This document shows positions 16,165 through 23,966 of a DNA stretch of 64,000 nt, piece after piece (the first letter of the stretch is position 1; every line of letters begins with the position of its first letter). The notes beneath the pieces were generated by a model, which was not told the DNA's origin, did not search any database, and worked only from the letters and a program-made list of their open reading frames with translations. A program made the translations under genes and the position numbers. Source of the stretch: CBDBLK01 sp965243145 (lineage in GTDB: Bacteria; Bdellovibrionota; Bacteriovoracia; Bacteriovoracales; Bacteriovoracaceae); contig CBDEUB010000002.1 of NCBI GenBank assembly GCA_965243145.1, forward strand, positions 992,001-1,056,000, written 5' to 3'.

Positions 16165-16625
16165 TGCCGCTCCTTGTATTTGGCCAGGCCAAGGGCATTT
16201 CTTTTGATTTTGAATCCAAAGGGCGACTTGGCGTTTCTCCAAGGACACCCTTGGGCCGGCAAAAAGTAGCGCTTGTTGAGCAACGCCTGTGCCGTTTGTG
16301 CCACTTTGGCCATTTTCTTCCCGGCCACAAAAGTTTTGGGAACCAGCATGAGCGCTCTCCCGGCCACAATCGCCCGGTTGAGCCGCACCATTCTTCTTAT
16401 CAATTTGAACTGCTTGAACACTTGCCGTTTAAAACACAAATAGGTTTGCGTCCTCCGTTTGATCTCCACTTCGGTGAGTCTCTGCAATTGCAAAAGAAAG
16501 GCCACCATGAGCATCAGGAGAAAGGCCCAAAATAGACTGAGCACACTGGTACTCCCCAACTCACCAACACTAACGGGGAGATTTTCGGGGCAATTGGCGC
16601 AAAAGCGCGCGGGTCGATTTTTCAA
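15972..16625 (-). CDS. TadE/TadG-like pseudopilin-type membrane protein
   Basis: 217 residues from TTG at 16625, which has an excellent GAGGAGG ribosome site. One membrane span near residues 27-46 (LSLFWAFLLMLMVAFLLQLQ) after a short leader ending GELGSTS, then a very basic helical region. The last ~35 codons overlap the TadE-like gene in another frame and look non-native, so a frameshift near 16050 is possible. Its position between Flp pilin and CpaB supports a minor pilin or assembly role. Confidence 0.6.
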   Translation of the reverse strand: MKNRPARFCANCPENLPVSVGELGSTSVLSLFWAFLLMLMVAFLLQLQRLTEVEIKRRTQTYLCFKRQVFKQFKLIRRMVRLNRAIVAGRALMLVPKTFVAGKKMAKVAQTAQALLNKRYFLPAQGCPWRNAKSPFGFKIKRNALGLAKYKERQWKMIVRQRRSLYPFQLEAHFRSPQYLASLPRVHYREKKLARNGVAFWLRRWSGVESFSPSSSW

Positions 16626-16734
16626 ATTGCCTCCTCTTGGTTTTGAGGCCTCCCCACCCCCGCACCAGGCCCTCTTGCGTTTGCAGGGAAGTCAGGGCGA
16701 GGGTGAGTATGGCCAACAACCAAACGGGGTTCAT
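16570..16734 (-). CDS. Small membrane protein of the tad operon (54 aa)
   Basis: 54 residues from the ATG at 16734, two bases after the Flp pilin stop. MNPVWLLAILTLALTSL is a membrane or signal segment; the rest is Arg/Lys-rich (GLKTKRRQFEKSTRALLRQ). It overlaps the TTG start of the next gene by 56 bp. Position and coupling suggest a real minor component; no family was recognised. Confidence 0.5.
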   Translation of the reverse strand: MNPVWLLAILTLALTSLQTQEGLVRGWGGLKTKRRQFEKSTRALLRQLPRKSPR

Positions 16735-16736
16735 GC

Positions 16737-16928
16737 CTACCGCAAATGGATGTGCTTTTCGATGTTTTGGTTCATCTTGTTGATGCGCGTTTTGAGGCGC
16801 TCGCCAAACTGCTTAATGCCGACCAGACAAAAAATGCCAATCAAGCTGGTCAAGATGACATACTCTAAAACGGACTGGGCCTGCGGACTGGCGAGGACTC
16901 TTTTTACAAAGCATGGGCCAAATTTCAT
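16737..16928 (-). CDS. flp: Flp-type pilin
   Basis: 63 residues from the ATG at 16928, preceded by GAGGAGG at ideal spacing. An upstream in-frame ATG at 17027 would add a second hydrophobic stretch and is less likely. A short basic leader (MKFGPCFVKRVLA) is followed by AQSVLEYVILTSLIGIFCLV, the Flp hallmark with Glu at +5 of the mature pilin, then a charged tail. First gene of the leftward tad operon. Confidence 0.8.
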   Translation of the reverse strand: MKFGPCFVKRVLASPQAQSVLEYVILTSLIGIFCLVGIKQFGERLKTRINKMNQNIEKHIHLR

Positions 16929-17048
16929 GGAACCTCCTCGGTTTATTGTGGTTCGCTTTGCTGTCAAGGAGAGGAGTATGCAGGGCAGGCCCAAGAAAAG
17001 TTGAGATAAAATTTTTAACTTTTTCATATTCGCACATATTTATTGCTA

Positions 17049-17088
17049 TGCATCTTTGACTTGATGCATCTTAGAAAGGTTTTGCATC
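17049..17088. promoter_or_regulatory. Triple TGCATC direct repeat between divergent pilin and SPOR genes
   Basis: TGCATC occurs at 17049-17054, 17065-17070 and 17083-17088, at ~16-18 base spacing. The two left copies sit in the longer match (TG)ATGCATCTT. About 1.5 helical turns apart in a divergent promoter region, they could bind a regulator of the pilus operon. No protein can be named. Confidence 0.3.
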
Positions 17089-17116
17089 GCTAGAAAAGCG
17101 GCCTTAAAATGTCAAT

Positions 17117-17788
17117 ATGAACGAAAAAACAAAACTTTACATTTTTACTAAGCTGGAAATGGCCATGATTTTCCTTTTCACTATGATCATTGCCACCATC
17201 GCTTTTACCTTTGGCGTTAGACTCGGCCGCTCCTATTCCTACCAGTACGCAGGCCTGACCTCCGAAGACCAACGCCAAATCGAACTCCTGTCCGGACAGG
17301 AGGAAAAAATCAACGACCTGGTGGAAGGCCAAAAGGAGATGGATGCGGAAAATGTGGTCAAAATGGACGAGATCAACAAACGGCTAGAGGACAAAATCAA
17401 GGCCGAACTCTCCAATGGAAGCGAGTCCCTCCCCACTCCCATGCCCTCTGCCGAACCGGATGAGACAGTGGCCCAGACCACTGCCACTGCCCCGCCACCC
17501 GAACCCTCTGGCCAGGCCAGTACCGAATGGGAAGAAAAGAGCTATTTGGGAAAACACACCGTCCAACTGAGTTCCCACCGCAGTCGCCCGGAGGCCGAGG
17601 AATTTGCCGAGGGCTTTCGCGTACGGGGTTACGACCCCATCATCCATCCGGTCGAACTCCCCGATCGGGGAGTCTGGTATCGGGTTTGCATTGGCGTTTT
17701 CGACAGCGTGAGCGAGGCCAAAGAATTTGTCAAAAGGGAGCGCTCTCTTTTCCAAGGCCAAGATCACACCTTCGCCCGCTTTGATTAA
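17117..17788 (+). CDS. Membrane-anchored SPOR-domain protein
   Basis: 223 residues. One N-terminal membrane span (residues ~15-35, MIFLFTMIIATIAFTFGVRL), a coiled-coil region (~50-95), a Pro/Thr/Ala linker and a C-terminal SPOR domain (HTVQLSSHRSRPEAEEFAEG, then GVWYRVCIGVFDS). SPOR domains bind denuded glycan strands of septal peptidoglycan, so a cell-division or wall role is likely. It is followed immediately by manC and murG, consistent with envelope synthesis. Confidence 0.85.
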   Translation: MNEKTKLYIFTKLEMAMIFLFTMIIATIAFTFGVRLGRSYSYQYAGLTSEDQRQIELLSGQEEKINDLVEGQKEMDAENVVKMDEINKRLEDKIKAELSNGSESLPTPMPSAEPDETVAQTTATAPPPEPSGQASTEWEEKSYLGKHTVQLSSHRSRPEAEEFAEGFRVRGYDPIIHPVELPDRGVWYRVCIGVFDSVSEAKEFVKRERSLFQGQDHTFARFD

Positions 17789-18901
17789 ATGGTATCCATG
17801 GCCTATAGTGGCCATGCAATGGCAACAAATTCCAACCTTTACGCCCTAGTTATGGCGGGGGGCCAGGGAACCCGCTTTTGGCCAGCTTCAACTTCCAAGC
17901 GGCCCAAGCAATTCCTGAACCTCGCTTCAAAACACTCCCTTTTATACGAAACCCTGGTGCGCTTTGATGGCCTCATCCCCCAGGAGAGAAGGTTCGTGGT
18001 GACTGTTGATGGCCAGGCCCAACTGGTGCGCGATTGTGCCGGCGATATGATGGCCAACGAGGGAATTATTCTGGAACCCTCGGGCCGCAACACCGCTCCC
18101 TGTATTTTGCTGGGGCTTCATTCCTTGTTGCAAAGGGGGGCCACTCCCCACGATGTGGTGGCAATCACTCCCAGCGACCATGTGGTGAATGACAAAAAGG
18201 CCTTTTGCCAAGTCGTCGAGGTGGCCAACCGCGCGGCCTGTGAACTGAACAAAATTGTCACCATCGGCATCCCCCCCACGCACCCCCACACCGGGTTTGG
18301 ATACATTCGCCGTGGCGAAGAATTGGGCCAAAACATTTATTGCGCTGAACGCTTCGTGGAAAAACCCGATCTCCCCACCGCTCAATCCTATCTGCAAAGC
18401 GGGGATTATTATTGGAACGCCGGCATTTTTGTCAGCACCGTTGAGACTTTGCTGCGTGAATTTGCACAGCACGCCCCCGAGATTTACCGCCACGGTGAAA
18501 ACTTGCAAAATTGCGGCGGGGACTTTGCCAAACTCACCGAGGCCTATGGCCAAATCCCCGCGGATTCCATCGACTACGCCATCATGGAAAAATCCCGGGA
18601 GGTGGCCCTCATCCCCGCCACCTTTGACTGGAACGATCTAGGTTCGTGGGACGCCCTAGACAACATACACACTCCCCGCGACGGCAATACCGTGGCCACT
18701 TGCCGGGATGCTTATACCCCCGATTCCAAAGGCAATATCGTCTACGCCCCCGATCGCTTCGTCTCACTGGTGGGAGTCGACAATTTGATCGTGGTGGCCG
18801 ACCAGCACAGCGTGATGGTGCTGCCCAAATCCAAGGCCCAAGAGATCAAAGATGTGGTCGAGTTTATGAAAACTCAAGATCACCTCAAAGACCTGTTGTG
18901 A
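17789..18901 (+). CDS. manC: Mannose-1-phosphate guanylyltransferase
   Basis: Makes GDP-mannose from GTP and mannose-1-phosphate. Nucleotide-binding VMAGGQGTRFWPAS near the N-terminus, then SKRPKQFLNL, ITPSDHVV, RFVEKPDLPTA and WNAGIFV are all in the expected order. 370 residues is the single-domain form, without the fused C-terminal phosphomannose isomerase. The ATG at 17789 directly follows the SPOR stop; an ATG at 17819 is an equally good start. The stop overlaps the murG GTG (GTGA). Confidence 0.92.
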   Translation: MVSMAYSGHAMATNSNLYALVMAGGQGTRFWPASTSKRPKQFLNLASKHSLLYETLVRFDGLIPQERRFVVTVDGQAQLVRDCAGDMMANEGIILEPSGRNTAPCILLGLHSLLQRGATPHDVVAITPSDHVVNDKKAFCQVVEVANRAACELNKIVTIGIPPTHPHTGFGYIRRGEELGQNIYCAERFVEKPDLPTAQSYLQSGDYYWNAGIFVSTVETLLREFAQHAPEIYRHGENLQNCGGDFAKLTEAYGQIPADSIDYAIMEKSREVALIPATFDWNDLGSWDALDNIHTPRDGNTVATCRDAYTPDSKGNIVYAPDRFVSLVGVDNLIVVADQHSVMVLPKSKAQEIKDVVEFMKTQDHLKDLL

Positions 18902-19998
18902 ACACTGCTGGCCAAAAGACCATCTTTTTTTGCGGCGGAGGTTCCGGCGGCCATGTCATCCCCGCCCTCACCGTCATCGGCGAAATTCAACGCCAAAAAA
19001 CATGGCGGGTGGCCTATATAGGATCACACCGGGGCGTGGAAAGGGAATTAGTCGGCCAACGGGACATCCCCTATTACGCCATTTCCACCGGAAAGTTGCG
19101 CCGCTATTGGAGTTGGCAAAATTTCACCGATTGTTTCAAAATCGTCAAAGGCCTGTGGCAATCCTTCATTCTTCTGTGGCCCCACTCCAAAAACGACTGC
19201 CTGGTTTTTTCCTTTGGAGGTTTTGTCTCCGTCCCCGCCGTCCTGGCGGCGTGGATACAAGGCAAGGCGGTTTATCTCCACGAACAAACCACTCGCGCCG
19301 GCCTGGCCAATAAAATCGCCGCCCGCTTTGCCGATAAAATTTTTCTCAGCTTTGAAGATTCGATCACATTTTTCCCCGCCCGCAAATCCGTTCACACCGG
19401 ATACCCGGTGCGGAGAGAATGTTTCTCTCCCGATATAAGGCCCGTTCGCGCCGGCGGCAAAACATTCGATTTCAAGGGCAAAGACCTGCTCTTTATCACC
19501 GGCGGGGCCAACGGGTCGCTGTTGATCAACCAAATGGCCAAAAACAATCTTCCCCAACTCAAACAAACATTTCAAATCCTCCACCAAGTCGGCCAGGCCC
19601 ACGCCGAAGAATACCAAAAACTGAACGATGACACATACACCGCCGTCCCCTTTATCGGCCAGGGCATGATCGATCTGTTCAAGGGGGCCAAAGTGGTGGC
19701 CAGTCGTTCGGGGGCGGGAACCGTGGCGGAACTTTTGGCCTGCCGCAAACCCAGTCTGTTCATTCCCTTAAAAATTTCGCAAAAAAACGAACAACTCCAC
19801 AACGCCCGACAAGCACAAAAAAAACTGGGCAGTTTAATCCTGGAAGAAGACGAACTCAACGATGCCAGTTTTCTCAAGGCCATAGAAACTTTGCGCCATC
19901 AGGGGCACCCCGGCAAAGTCGATTTTCAAGATGGCCTGGGCCAAATCCTCGCCGAACTTCACCGGGCCAAGGCCCTGCAACCGGAGACATCACCTTGA
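18898..19998 (+). CDS. murG: MurG, UDP-GlcNAc:lipid I GlcNAc transferase
   Basis: 366 residues from GTG at 18898. Converts lipid I to lipid II on the inner face of the cytoplasmic membrane. FFCGGGSGGHVIPAL is the first glycine-rich loop. FITGGANGSLLINQ, VASRSGAGTVAELLA and PSLFIPL complete the GT28 pattern. Coupled to manC by GTGA and to the MazG-like gene by TTGA. There is no neighbouring mur gene, which is unusual since murG normally sits in the dcw cluster. Confidence 0.93.
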   Translation: MNTAGQKTIFFCGGGSGGHVIPALTVIGEIQRQKTWRVAYIGSHRGVERELVGQRDIPYYAISTGKLRRYWSWQNFTDCFKIVKGLWQSFILLWPHSKNDCLVFSFGGFVSVPAVLAAWIQGKAVYLHEQTTRAGLANKIAARFADKIFLSFEDSITFFPARKSVHTGYPVRRECFSPDIRPVRAGGKTFDFKGKDLLFITGGANGSLLINQMAKNNLPQLKQTFQILHQVGQAHAEEYQKLNDDTYTAVPFIGQGMIDLFKGAKVVASRSGAGTVAELLACRKPSLFIPLKISQKNEQLHNARQAQKKLGSLILEEDELNDASFLKAIETLRHQGHPGKVDFQDGLGQILAELHRAKALQPETSP

Positions 19999-20372
19999 AC
20001 ACTTTGAACACCTCGAAAACTTTGGACACCCAACAATGGCAGGATAAAATACGCCACTTCGTCCGCGAAAGAGACTGGGAACAATTCCACAACCCCAAAA
20101 ACTTGGCCATGGCGCTCTCAGTGGAGGCCAGTGAACTGATGGAAATTTTCCAGTGGATGAGTGAAGAAGAATCCCGCCGCGCTCACTCCCCGCAAACCCA
20201 GGCCCAAATTGAAGACGAAGTTGCCGATGTGGCGATTTACCTACTGCGCCTGTGCGACTTGCTCAATGTCGATTTAAATGTGGCGATGGAAAACAAAATG
20301 CAAAAAAACGCCGCCAAATATCCCGCCGATAGAGTGCGAGGAAGTTCACAAAAATACAGCGAATATTCGTAA
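19995..20372 (+). CDS. MazG-like nucleotide pyrophosphohydrolase
   Basis: 125 residues from TTG at 19995. Hydrolyses non-canonical or surplus NTPs to NMP and PPi. The MazG metal site is visible: LSVEASELMEIFQW (ExxE) and IEDEVADVAIYLLRLCD (ExxD). The single short domain resembles the dCTPase/RS21-C6 group. Coupled to murG by a TTGA overlap. Its stop codon TAA is the first triplet of repeat copy B. Confidence 0.85.
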   Translation: MNTLNTSKTLDTQQWQDKIRHFVRERDWEQFHNPKNLAMALSVEASELMEIFQWMSEEESRRAHSPQTQAQIEDEVADVAIYLLRLCDLLNVDLNVAMENKMQKNAAKYPADRVRGSSQKYSEYS

Positions 20373-20590
20373 GTGCTCACACTTCAGGCCATCTTACCTT
20401 CGCGTCCCGCTTCGGCACTGCCCATCGGGGCAGTCGTCGCTCGTCGCCCTCCTGGCGACTCCGTGTGGTTCAGCTTCGCCGTCACTCCTTGCGGCGTACT
20501 CTTGGTACGCCTCAGTCATTCCGTCTTGCTTTACCCCAATCTAACCTAAATTGTGAGCACTTACCATGCCATTATCGTAATTTTTTGCTG
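20370..20590 (-). repeat. 194-bp interspersed repeat, copy B, with conserved flank
   Basis: Core 20370-20563, exactly 194 bp, ends TAAGTGCTCACA and TGTGAGCACTTA, perfectly complementary. It contains ACTGCCC-ATCG-GGGCAGT, GTCGCC-CTCCT-GGCGAC and GGCGTAC-TCTT-GGTACGCC. On the minus strand, 20590-20564 reads CAGCAAAAAATTACGATAAT plus 7 bases, a flank shared with copies C and D. It sits between convergent genes. Confidence 0.85.
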
Positions 20591-20599
20591 GGGCATGAC

Positions 20600-21250
20600 C
20601 TACTGTGGGACAACACTGGCCACGGCAGAGGGCCTAAGTCCATACTTATTAACAAAATCGGTAAACTTCTGTAGGGCCAAACGGTGGGCCTCGGACTTCG
20701 CTCCCTCTCCCACGACTCCTGTACGAATTTGTTGGGCAAGTATAGTGCGCATATCAGAATTATTTTCTTCATCCCCTCTAATATCGATATAGTGGCCATT
20801 AAGCACTATTCCACCTACCAACGCCCCCAGGCCTATAATAGCGAACAGTCCACTACTACCGGCCTTACTAGATAGAAAGGCCGCCAAATTCCAACCAAAG
20901 GTTCCGGCCCCACCAAATAAAAGCACGACACTAAGGAGATGGCGTACCGGAGAATAGGAAGAATCGGCGAAATCCGATTCAATCGCCAGGCCAACCAAGA
21001 AATCTTTAAGATCGCGCTTCCTCACTTCTGCCACTACCGTACAGCTCAGCCCCAAGGTCGAAAGATTGGCCGTATTAGGGCCATCCATAGACTGTGAGCA
21101 AGCGTGAACAGAGACATCATCTCCCAAATCCTCCAAGTAGTAGAACTCGGGAGCTGCATAAACCAAATCTTGCGCCAAAGGCCCAGGTATAAAGACAAAA
21201 CTCAAGGCCACACTTAAAAATCCCACCATCAACACTTTCAAACTTTTCAT
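20600..21250 (-). CDS. Exported protein with a central membrane segment
   Basis: 216 residues with a signal peptide (residues 1-26, ending GPLAQ) and GAGAGG upstream of the ATG. Two hydrophobic stretches lie near residues 105-125 (HLLSVVLLFGGAGTFGWNLA) and 133-152 (GLFAIIGLGALVGGIVLNG), so it is probably an inner-membrane protein. Two Cys in the N-terminal domain may pair. The C-terminus is charged and helical. No family was recognised. Confidence 0.6.
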   Translation of the reverse strand: MKSLKVLMVGFLSVALSFVFIPGPLAQDLVYAAPEFYYLEDLGDDVSVHACSQSMDGPNTANLSTLGLSCTVVAEVRKRDLKDFLVGLAIESDFADSSYSPVRHLLSVVLLFGGAGTFGWNLAAFLSSKAGSSGLFAIIGLGALVGGIVLNGHYIDIRGDEENNSDMRTILAQQIRTGVVGEGAKSEAHRLALQKFTDFVNKYGLRPSAVASVVPQ

Positions 21251-21391
21251 GACGCACCTCTCTTATTTCAATAGCACCTGAACAGAAATACCTCACGCAC
21301 GACAAATAAATCAAGATTTTTTGTGCTTTTGGGCCATTCTTTTAGAGGTCTAGGGACTCTGGGGTAGCGCATCCCTCGAAGCATGGAGAAA

Positions 21392-21658
21392 TTATGCCGG
21401 TTCATTAACTAACGCATTGAGCAATTTCCCATCCATGACAACGGAATCCCCGTCAATACAATAACCATTGGGCCAGGTAATACAACCAAGTTCAATAAAA
21501 ACTTTTTTTAAGAAATCTCTATCCCTTAGAGGTTCGATCATGATTCCTTCTTCCTCCAATACAAATGACATATCGTATTCATAAACTTCCCCATTTTCCA
21601 TCTCACACTCAATGAAAAAGTCCCTGGCCTTGGCCCTGATAATTTTCCTTAGTCTCAT
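21392..21658 (-). CDS. DUF2442-family protein
   Basis: 88 residues. The pattern of a short N-terminal beta hairpin (FFIECEMENGEVYEYDMS), EPLRDRDFLKKVFIELG and ITWPNGYCID is that of DUF2442. These proteins are commonly encoded beside DUF4160 proteins and are suspected small toxin-antitoxin or regulatory partners; their biochemistry is not established. It overlaps the DUF4160 gene by 4 bp (ATGA). Confidence 0.75.
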   Translation of the reverse strand: MRLRKIIRAKARDFFIECEMENGEVYEYDMSFVLEEEGIMIEPLRDRDFLKKVFIELGCITWPNGYCIDGDSVVMDGKLLNALVNEPA

Positions 21659-21918
21659 CTGTCAGCTCCTGGTATTTTGTTTGGTGGCATATTGTGTTTG
21701 GCCTGTTCCCAACTTTCCAGCAATTCCTCTTTGTATTCATTGGCCCAATCTGTAACAATTTTATTGGCCTTCGGGGGAAATATACCATTCATCCTTTCAC
21801 CTGTTTTAATGTTAAAGATGGCCGCAAAACCTTGGTATTCTGCATGAAAATGGGGAGGATTATGGTCTCTGTAATGAATTCTAATTACGATCCCAAAAAA
21901 TACTGATATTTCTGGCAT
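21655..21918 (-). CDS. DUF4160-family protein
   Basis: 87 residues. MPEISVFFGIVIRIHYRDHN followed by PPHFHAEYQGFAAIFNI is the DUF4160 hallmark (DHNPPHFH). Paired with the DUF2442 gene downstream by a 4-bp overlap. The His-rich motif suggests metal or nucleotide binding, but the function is unknown. Probably a toxin-antitoxin-like cassette. Confidence 0.78.
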   Translation of the reverse strand: MPEISVFFGIVIRIHYRDHNPPHFHAEYQGFAAIFNIKTGERMNGIFPPKANKIVTDWANEYKEELLESWEQAKHNMPPNKIPGADR

Positions 21919-21933
21919 TATCGGGTTCTCTGG

Positions 21934-22488
21934 TTATTCGTTTCCCGAAGCCTCAAGATTGAGAGACACCGAGTTAATGCAGTACCTCAATCCTGTGGGC
22001 GGGGGGCCATCCTTAAAGACATGGCCGAGGTGGGCCTTGCAGCGACGGCACACCACCTCGGTTCTGGCCATGCCAAAGGAGTGATCGGCGACTTCCTCGA
22101 TATTGTCTTGGTTGATGGGAGTGTGAAAGCTCGGCCATCCGGTTCCCGAATCAAATTTAGTGACGGCATCAAACAGGGGAAGGCCACAATTGCTGCAAAG
22201 AAATTGGCCAGGGCCTTTATAATCGTTGTATTTGCCGGTAAAGGCCCGTTCGGTTCCCTTTTGCCGAGTCACCTTGTACTGCATGGGGGTTAAAACGCTC
22301 TTCCAATAAGTGTCGTCTTTGGCGGCCCAGTCCACACCGTTGGGGTCTATACCCTGAAGATGGGATGAGAGCGCCGGAGCATCTTTATCGCCGGCATCCG
22401 ATCGCAAAAAATTAAACACGCATCCTCCTAAAAGAAGAGTGGCCACCGCTACCACGCCCATCCATTTTGCCTTTTGTTTTAACATCAA
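21934..22488 (-). CDS. msrB: Lipoprotein-anchored methionine-R-sulfoxide reductase MsrB
   Basis: 184 residues. Reduces methionine-R-sulfoxide in proteins. N-terminal signal with lipobox LLLGGC, so it is anchored in the envelope rather than cytosolic. The MsrB domain (~50-180) has the zinc pairs CSNC and CRRC, GTGWPSFHTPI, and the catalytic Cys in LRYCINSVSL. Repair of oxidised periplasmic proteins is the likely job. The upstream region was cut short by the IS1111 element, whose left end begins 22 bp from the start codon. Confidence 0.92.
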   Translation of the reverse strand: MMLKQKAKWMGVVAVATLLLGGCVFNFLRSDAGDKDAPALSSHLQGIDPNGVDWAAKDDTYWKSVLTPMQYKVTRQKGTERAFTGKYNDYKGPGQFLCSNCGLPLFDAVTKFDSGTGWPSFHTPINQDNIEEVADHSFGMARTEVVCRRCKAHLGHVFKDGPPPTGLRYCINSVSLNLEASGNE

Positions 22489-22550
22489 AAAACATTATCT
22501 CACAGAAATAATGGATGACCGCCCTTTTTAACCGGGGACTGGTTACCCCA

Positions 22551-22579
22551 TGTAAAAGTCTGAATAATGGACTTTTACA
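22551..22579. repeat. Perfect hairpin upstream of the IS1111 transposase
   Basis: TGTAAAAGTC and GACTTTTACA form a 10-bp stem with a 9-base loop, within the 5' non-coding part of the insertion sequence. It may limit read-through or expression of the transposase. Confidence 0.5.
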
Positions 22580-22602
22580 AACCCAAAAGGAGGGCCATCC
22601 AA

Positions 22603-23709
22603 ATGAAAAATGTACTTTATGTGGGATTAGATGTCGACGACAAGTCTTTTCACGGAGGGGGATTCTGTGAAGCAACAGGAGAAACTTTGGAATTTAAATG
22701 CAAGGCAACAAACGCCAAATTACTGGGAAAACTCAAAAAACTCGAAGGCCAAGGATTTCAGTTGAAAACCTGCCATGAAGCAAGTTACATGGGCAATTCC
22801 CTTCACCGCTATTTAATCTCCAAGGGGATCGATAGCACGATCATTGCGCCTTCGATGATTCCCGAGTTAGCGAGCGGACGGGTGAAAACCGATCGAGTCG
22901 ATAGCAACAAACTTGCCAAGTATTTTGCAAAAGGACTTTTAACGCCCGTTTATATTCCTGACAAAGTTGACGAACAGGCCAGAGACATTATCCGCTCCCG
23001 TAGATTTTTTGTTGAGCAACGAAAATCTCTAAAAAATCACATTGTATCGACTTTAAAGCGATACGGACTCAAATATAATGAAGGCGGGGAAAACAAGTCA
23101 TATTGGACAATTTCGCATATGGCGTGGATTCGCAGGGAAATAAAAACTTTGGACGACTCAGGCAGGATAAATCTGGAATTTCTTCTTGGGCAATGTGAAA
23201 GGATGAATGACTGTATTGAGGAATACGATAAAAAAATCGAAGAATTGTCGGAACTGAAAAGGTATAAAAAGAAAAAAAATGCTCTTACTTGTTTTAGAGG
23301 TATAAGCACTTTTTCTGCAATGGCGTTGATAACGGAGATTGGAGATATTGAAAGATTTTCCCACCCATCGAAACTTGTTTCGTACGCTGGCCTGGATGTC
23401 AGTGAATACAGTTCTGGTGGAAAGGAAAAGAAATTTGGAATAACAAAAATGGGGAATCGTTGGATAAGAACGACGATTGTTGAAAGCAGTCAATTCTCGG
23501 GGCGGATATGCCAGATAAGCAAAAGATTAAAAGAGGCCAGGAAAGGCCAATCGAAAGCAATAGTTGCCATTGCGGATAAATGCATGAAGAGACTACGAAA
23601 AAAATCTGTAAGACTTCAAAATATGAACAAACATAGCAATAAAGTGAAAGTTGCCTGTGCAAGAGAGCACCTGTGTTTTGTCTGGGAGGCACTCAACGCA
23701 GCGGCCTGA
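22603..23709 (+). CDS. IS110/IS1111-family transposase (DEDD recombinase)
   Basis: 368 residues from the ATG at 22603, with AAAAGGAGG upstream. The N-terminal RuvC-like DEDD domain shows YVGLDVDDKS, TCHEASYMG and VKTDRVDSNKLAKYF. The C-terminal domain has CFRGISTFSAMALITEIGDI, SYAGLDVSEYSSGG with the conserved Ser, and KMGNRWIRTTIVE. Full length with no frameshift, so the element may still be active. In this family the enzyme is guided by an element-encoded bridge RNA. Confidence 0.93.
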   Translation: MKNVLYVGLDVDDKSFHGGGFCEATGETLEFKCKATNAKLLGKLKKLEGQGFQLKTCHEASYMGNSLHRYLISKGIDSTIIAPSMIPELASGRVKTDRVDSNKLAKYFAKGLLTPVYIPDKVDEQARDIIRSRRFFVEQRKSLKNHIVSTLKRYGLKYNEGGENKSYWTISHMAWIRREIKTLDDSGRINLEFLLGQCERMNDCIEEYDKKIEELSELKRYKKKKNALTCFRGISTFSAMALITEIGDIERFSHPSKLVSYAGLDVSEYSSGGKEKKFGITKMGNRWIRTTIVESSQFSGRICQISKRLKEARKGQSKAIVAIADKCMKRLRKKSVRLQNMNKHSNKVKVACAREHLCFVWEALNAAA

Positions 23710-23944
23710 AATAATATTAACTGATGACAGTTCCGGTTTAAAGGAGAAGATAAGGATTTTTTGAGAATTTAAGAACCATGATGTGGTGAAACCCTCGGTA
23801 AAGAAGCTTGGTTAAAGTTTCCGATCACAGATAGAGGATAACACCGCTCGAACCAAGCTTAATGCGTTAACCAGCACGCGAATATGAGGTTGGAAGTCAA
23901 AGGAACTCATAAATTTCTTAAAAAAAACGAATTTTCTTCTTGCC
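23710..23944 (+). ncRNA. Candidate bridge-RNA region of the IS1111 element
   Basis: Non-coding tail between the transposase stop and the right inverted repeat. AAGCTTGGTT (23804-23813) and AACCAAGCTT (23851-23860) form a perfect 10-bp stem around a 37-base internal region, with further short stems likely. IS1111-group elements carry their bridge RNA 3' of the transposase, so this is the expected place. The exact ends and the target- and donor-binding loops cannot be defined by eye. Confidence 0.45.
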
Positions 23945-23966
23945 GGGCGGTCATCCATATGAGTTT

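Larger units (their letters stand above)
22511..23958 (+). mobile_element. IS110-family (IS1111 group) insertion sequence
   Basis: Bounded by a perfect 14-bp inverted repeat, ATGGATGACCGCCC at 22511-22524 and its complement at 23945-23958. In IS1111-group elements such repeats are subterminal, so the true ends may lie a few bases further out. It contains one intact transposase and a ~235-base 3' non-coding region. It sits between msrB and hemJ, ending 8 bp from the hemJ stop. Confidence 0.85.

Noticed and set aside
16929..17027. Longer Flp pilin start at 17027
   Set aside because: It would add an extra hydrophobic stretch ahead of the leader and lacks the GAGGAGG site found before the ATG at 16928.
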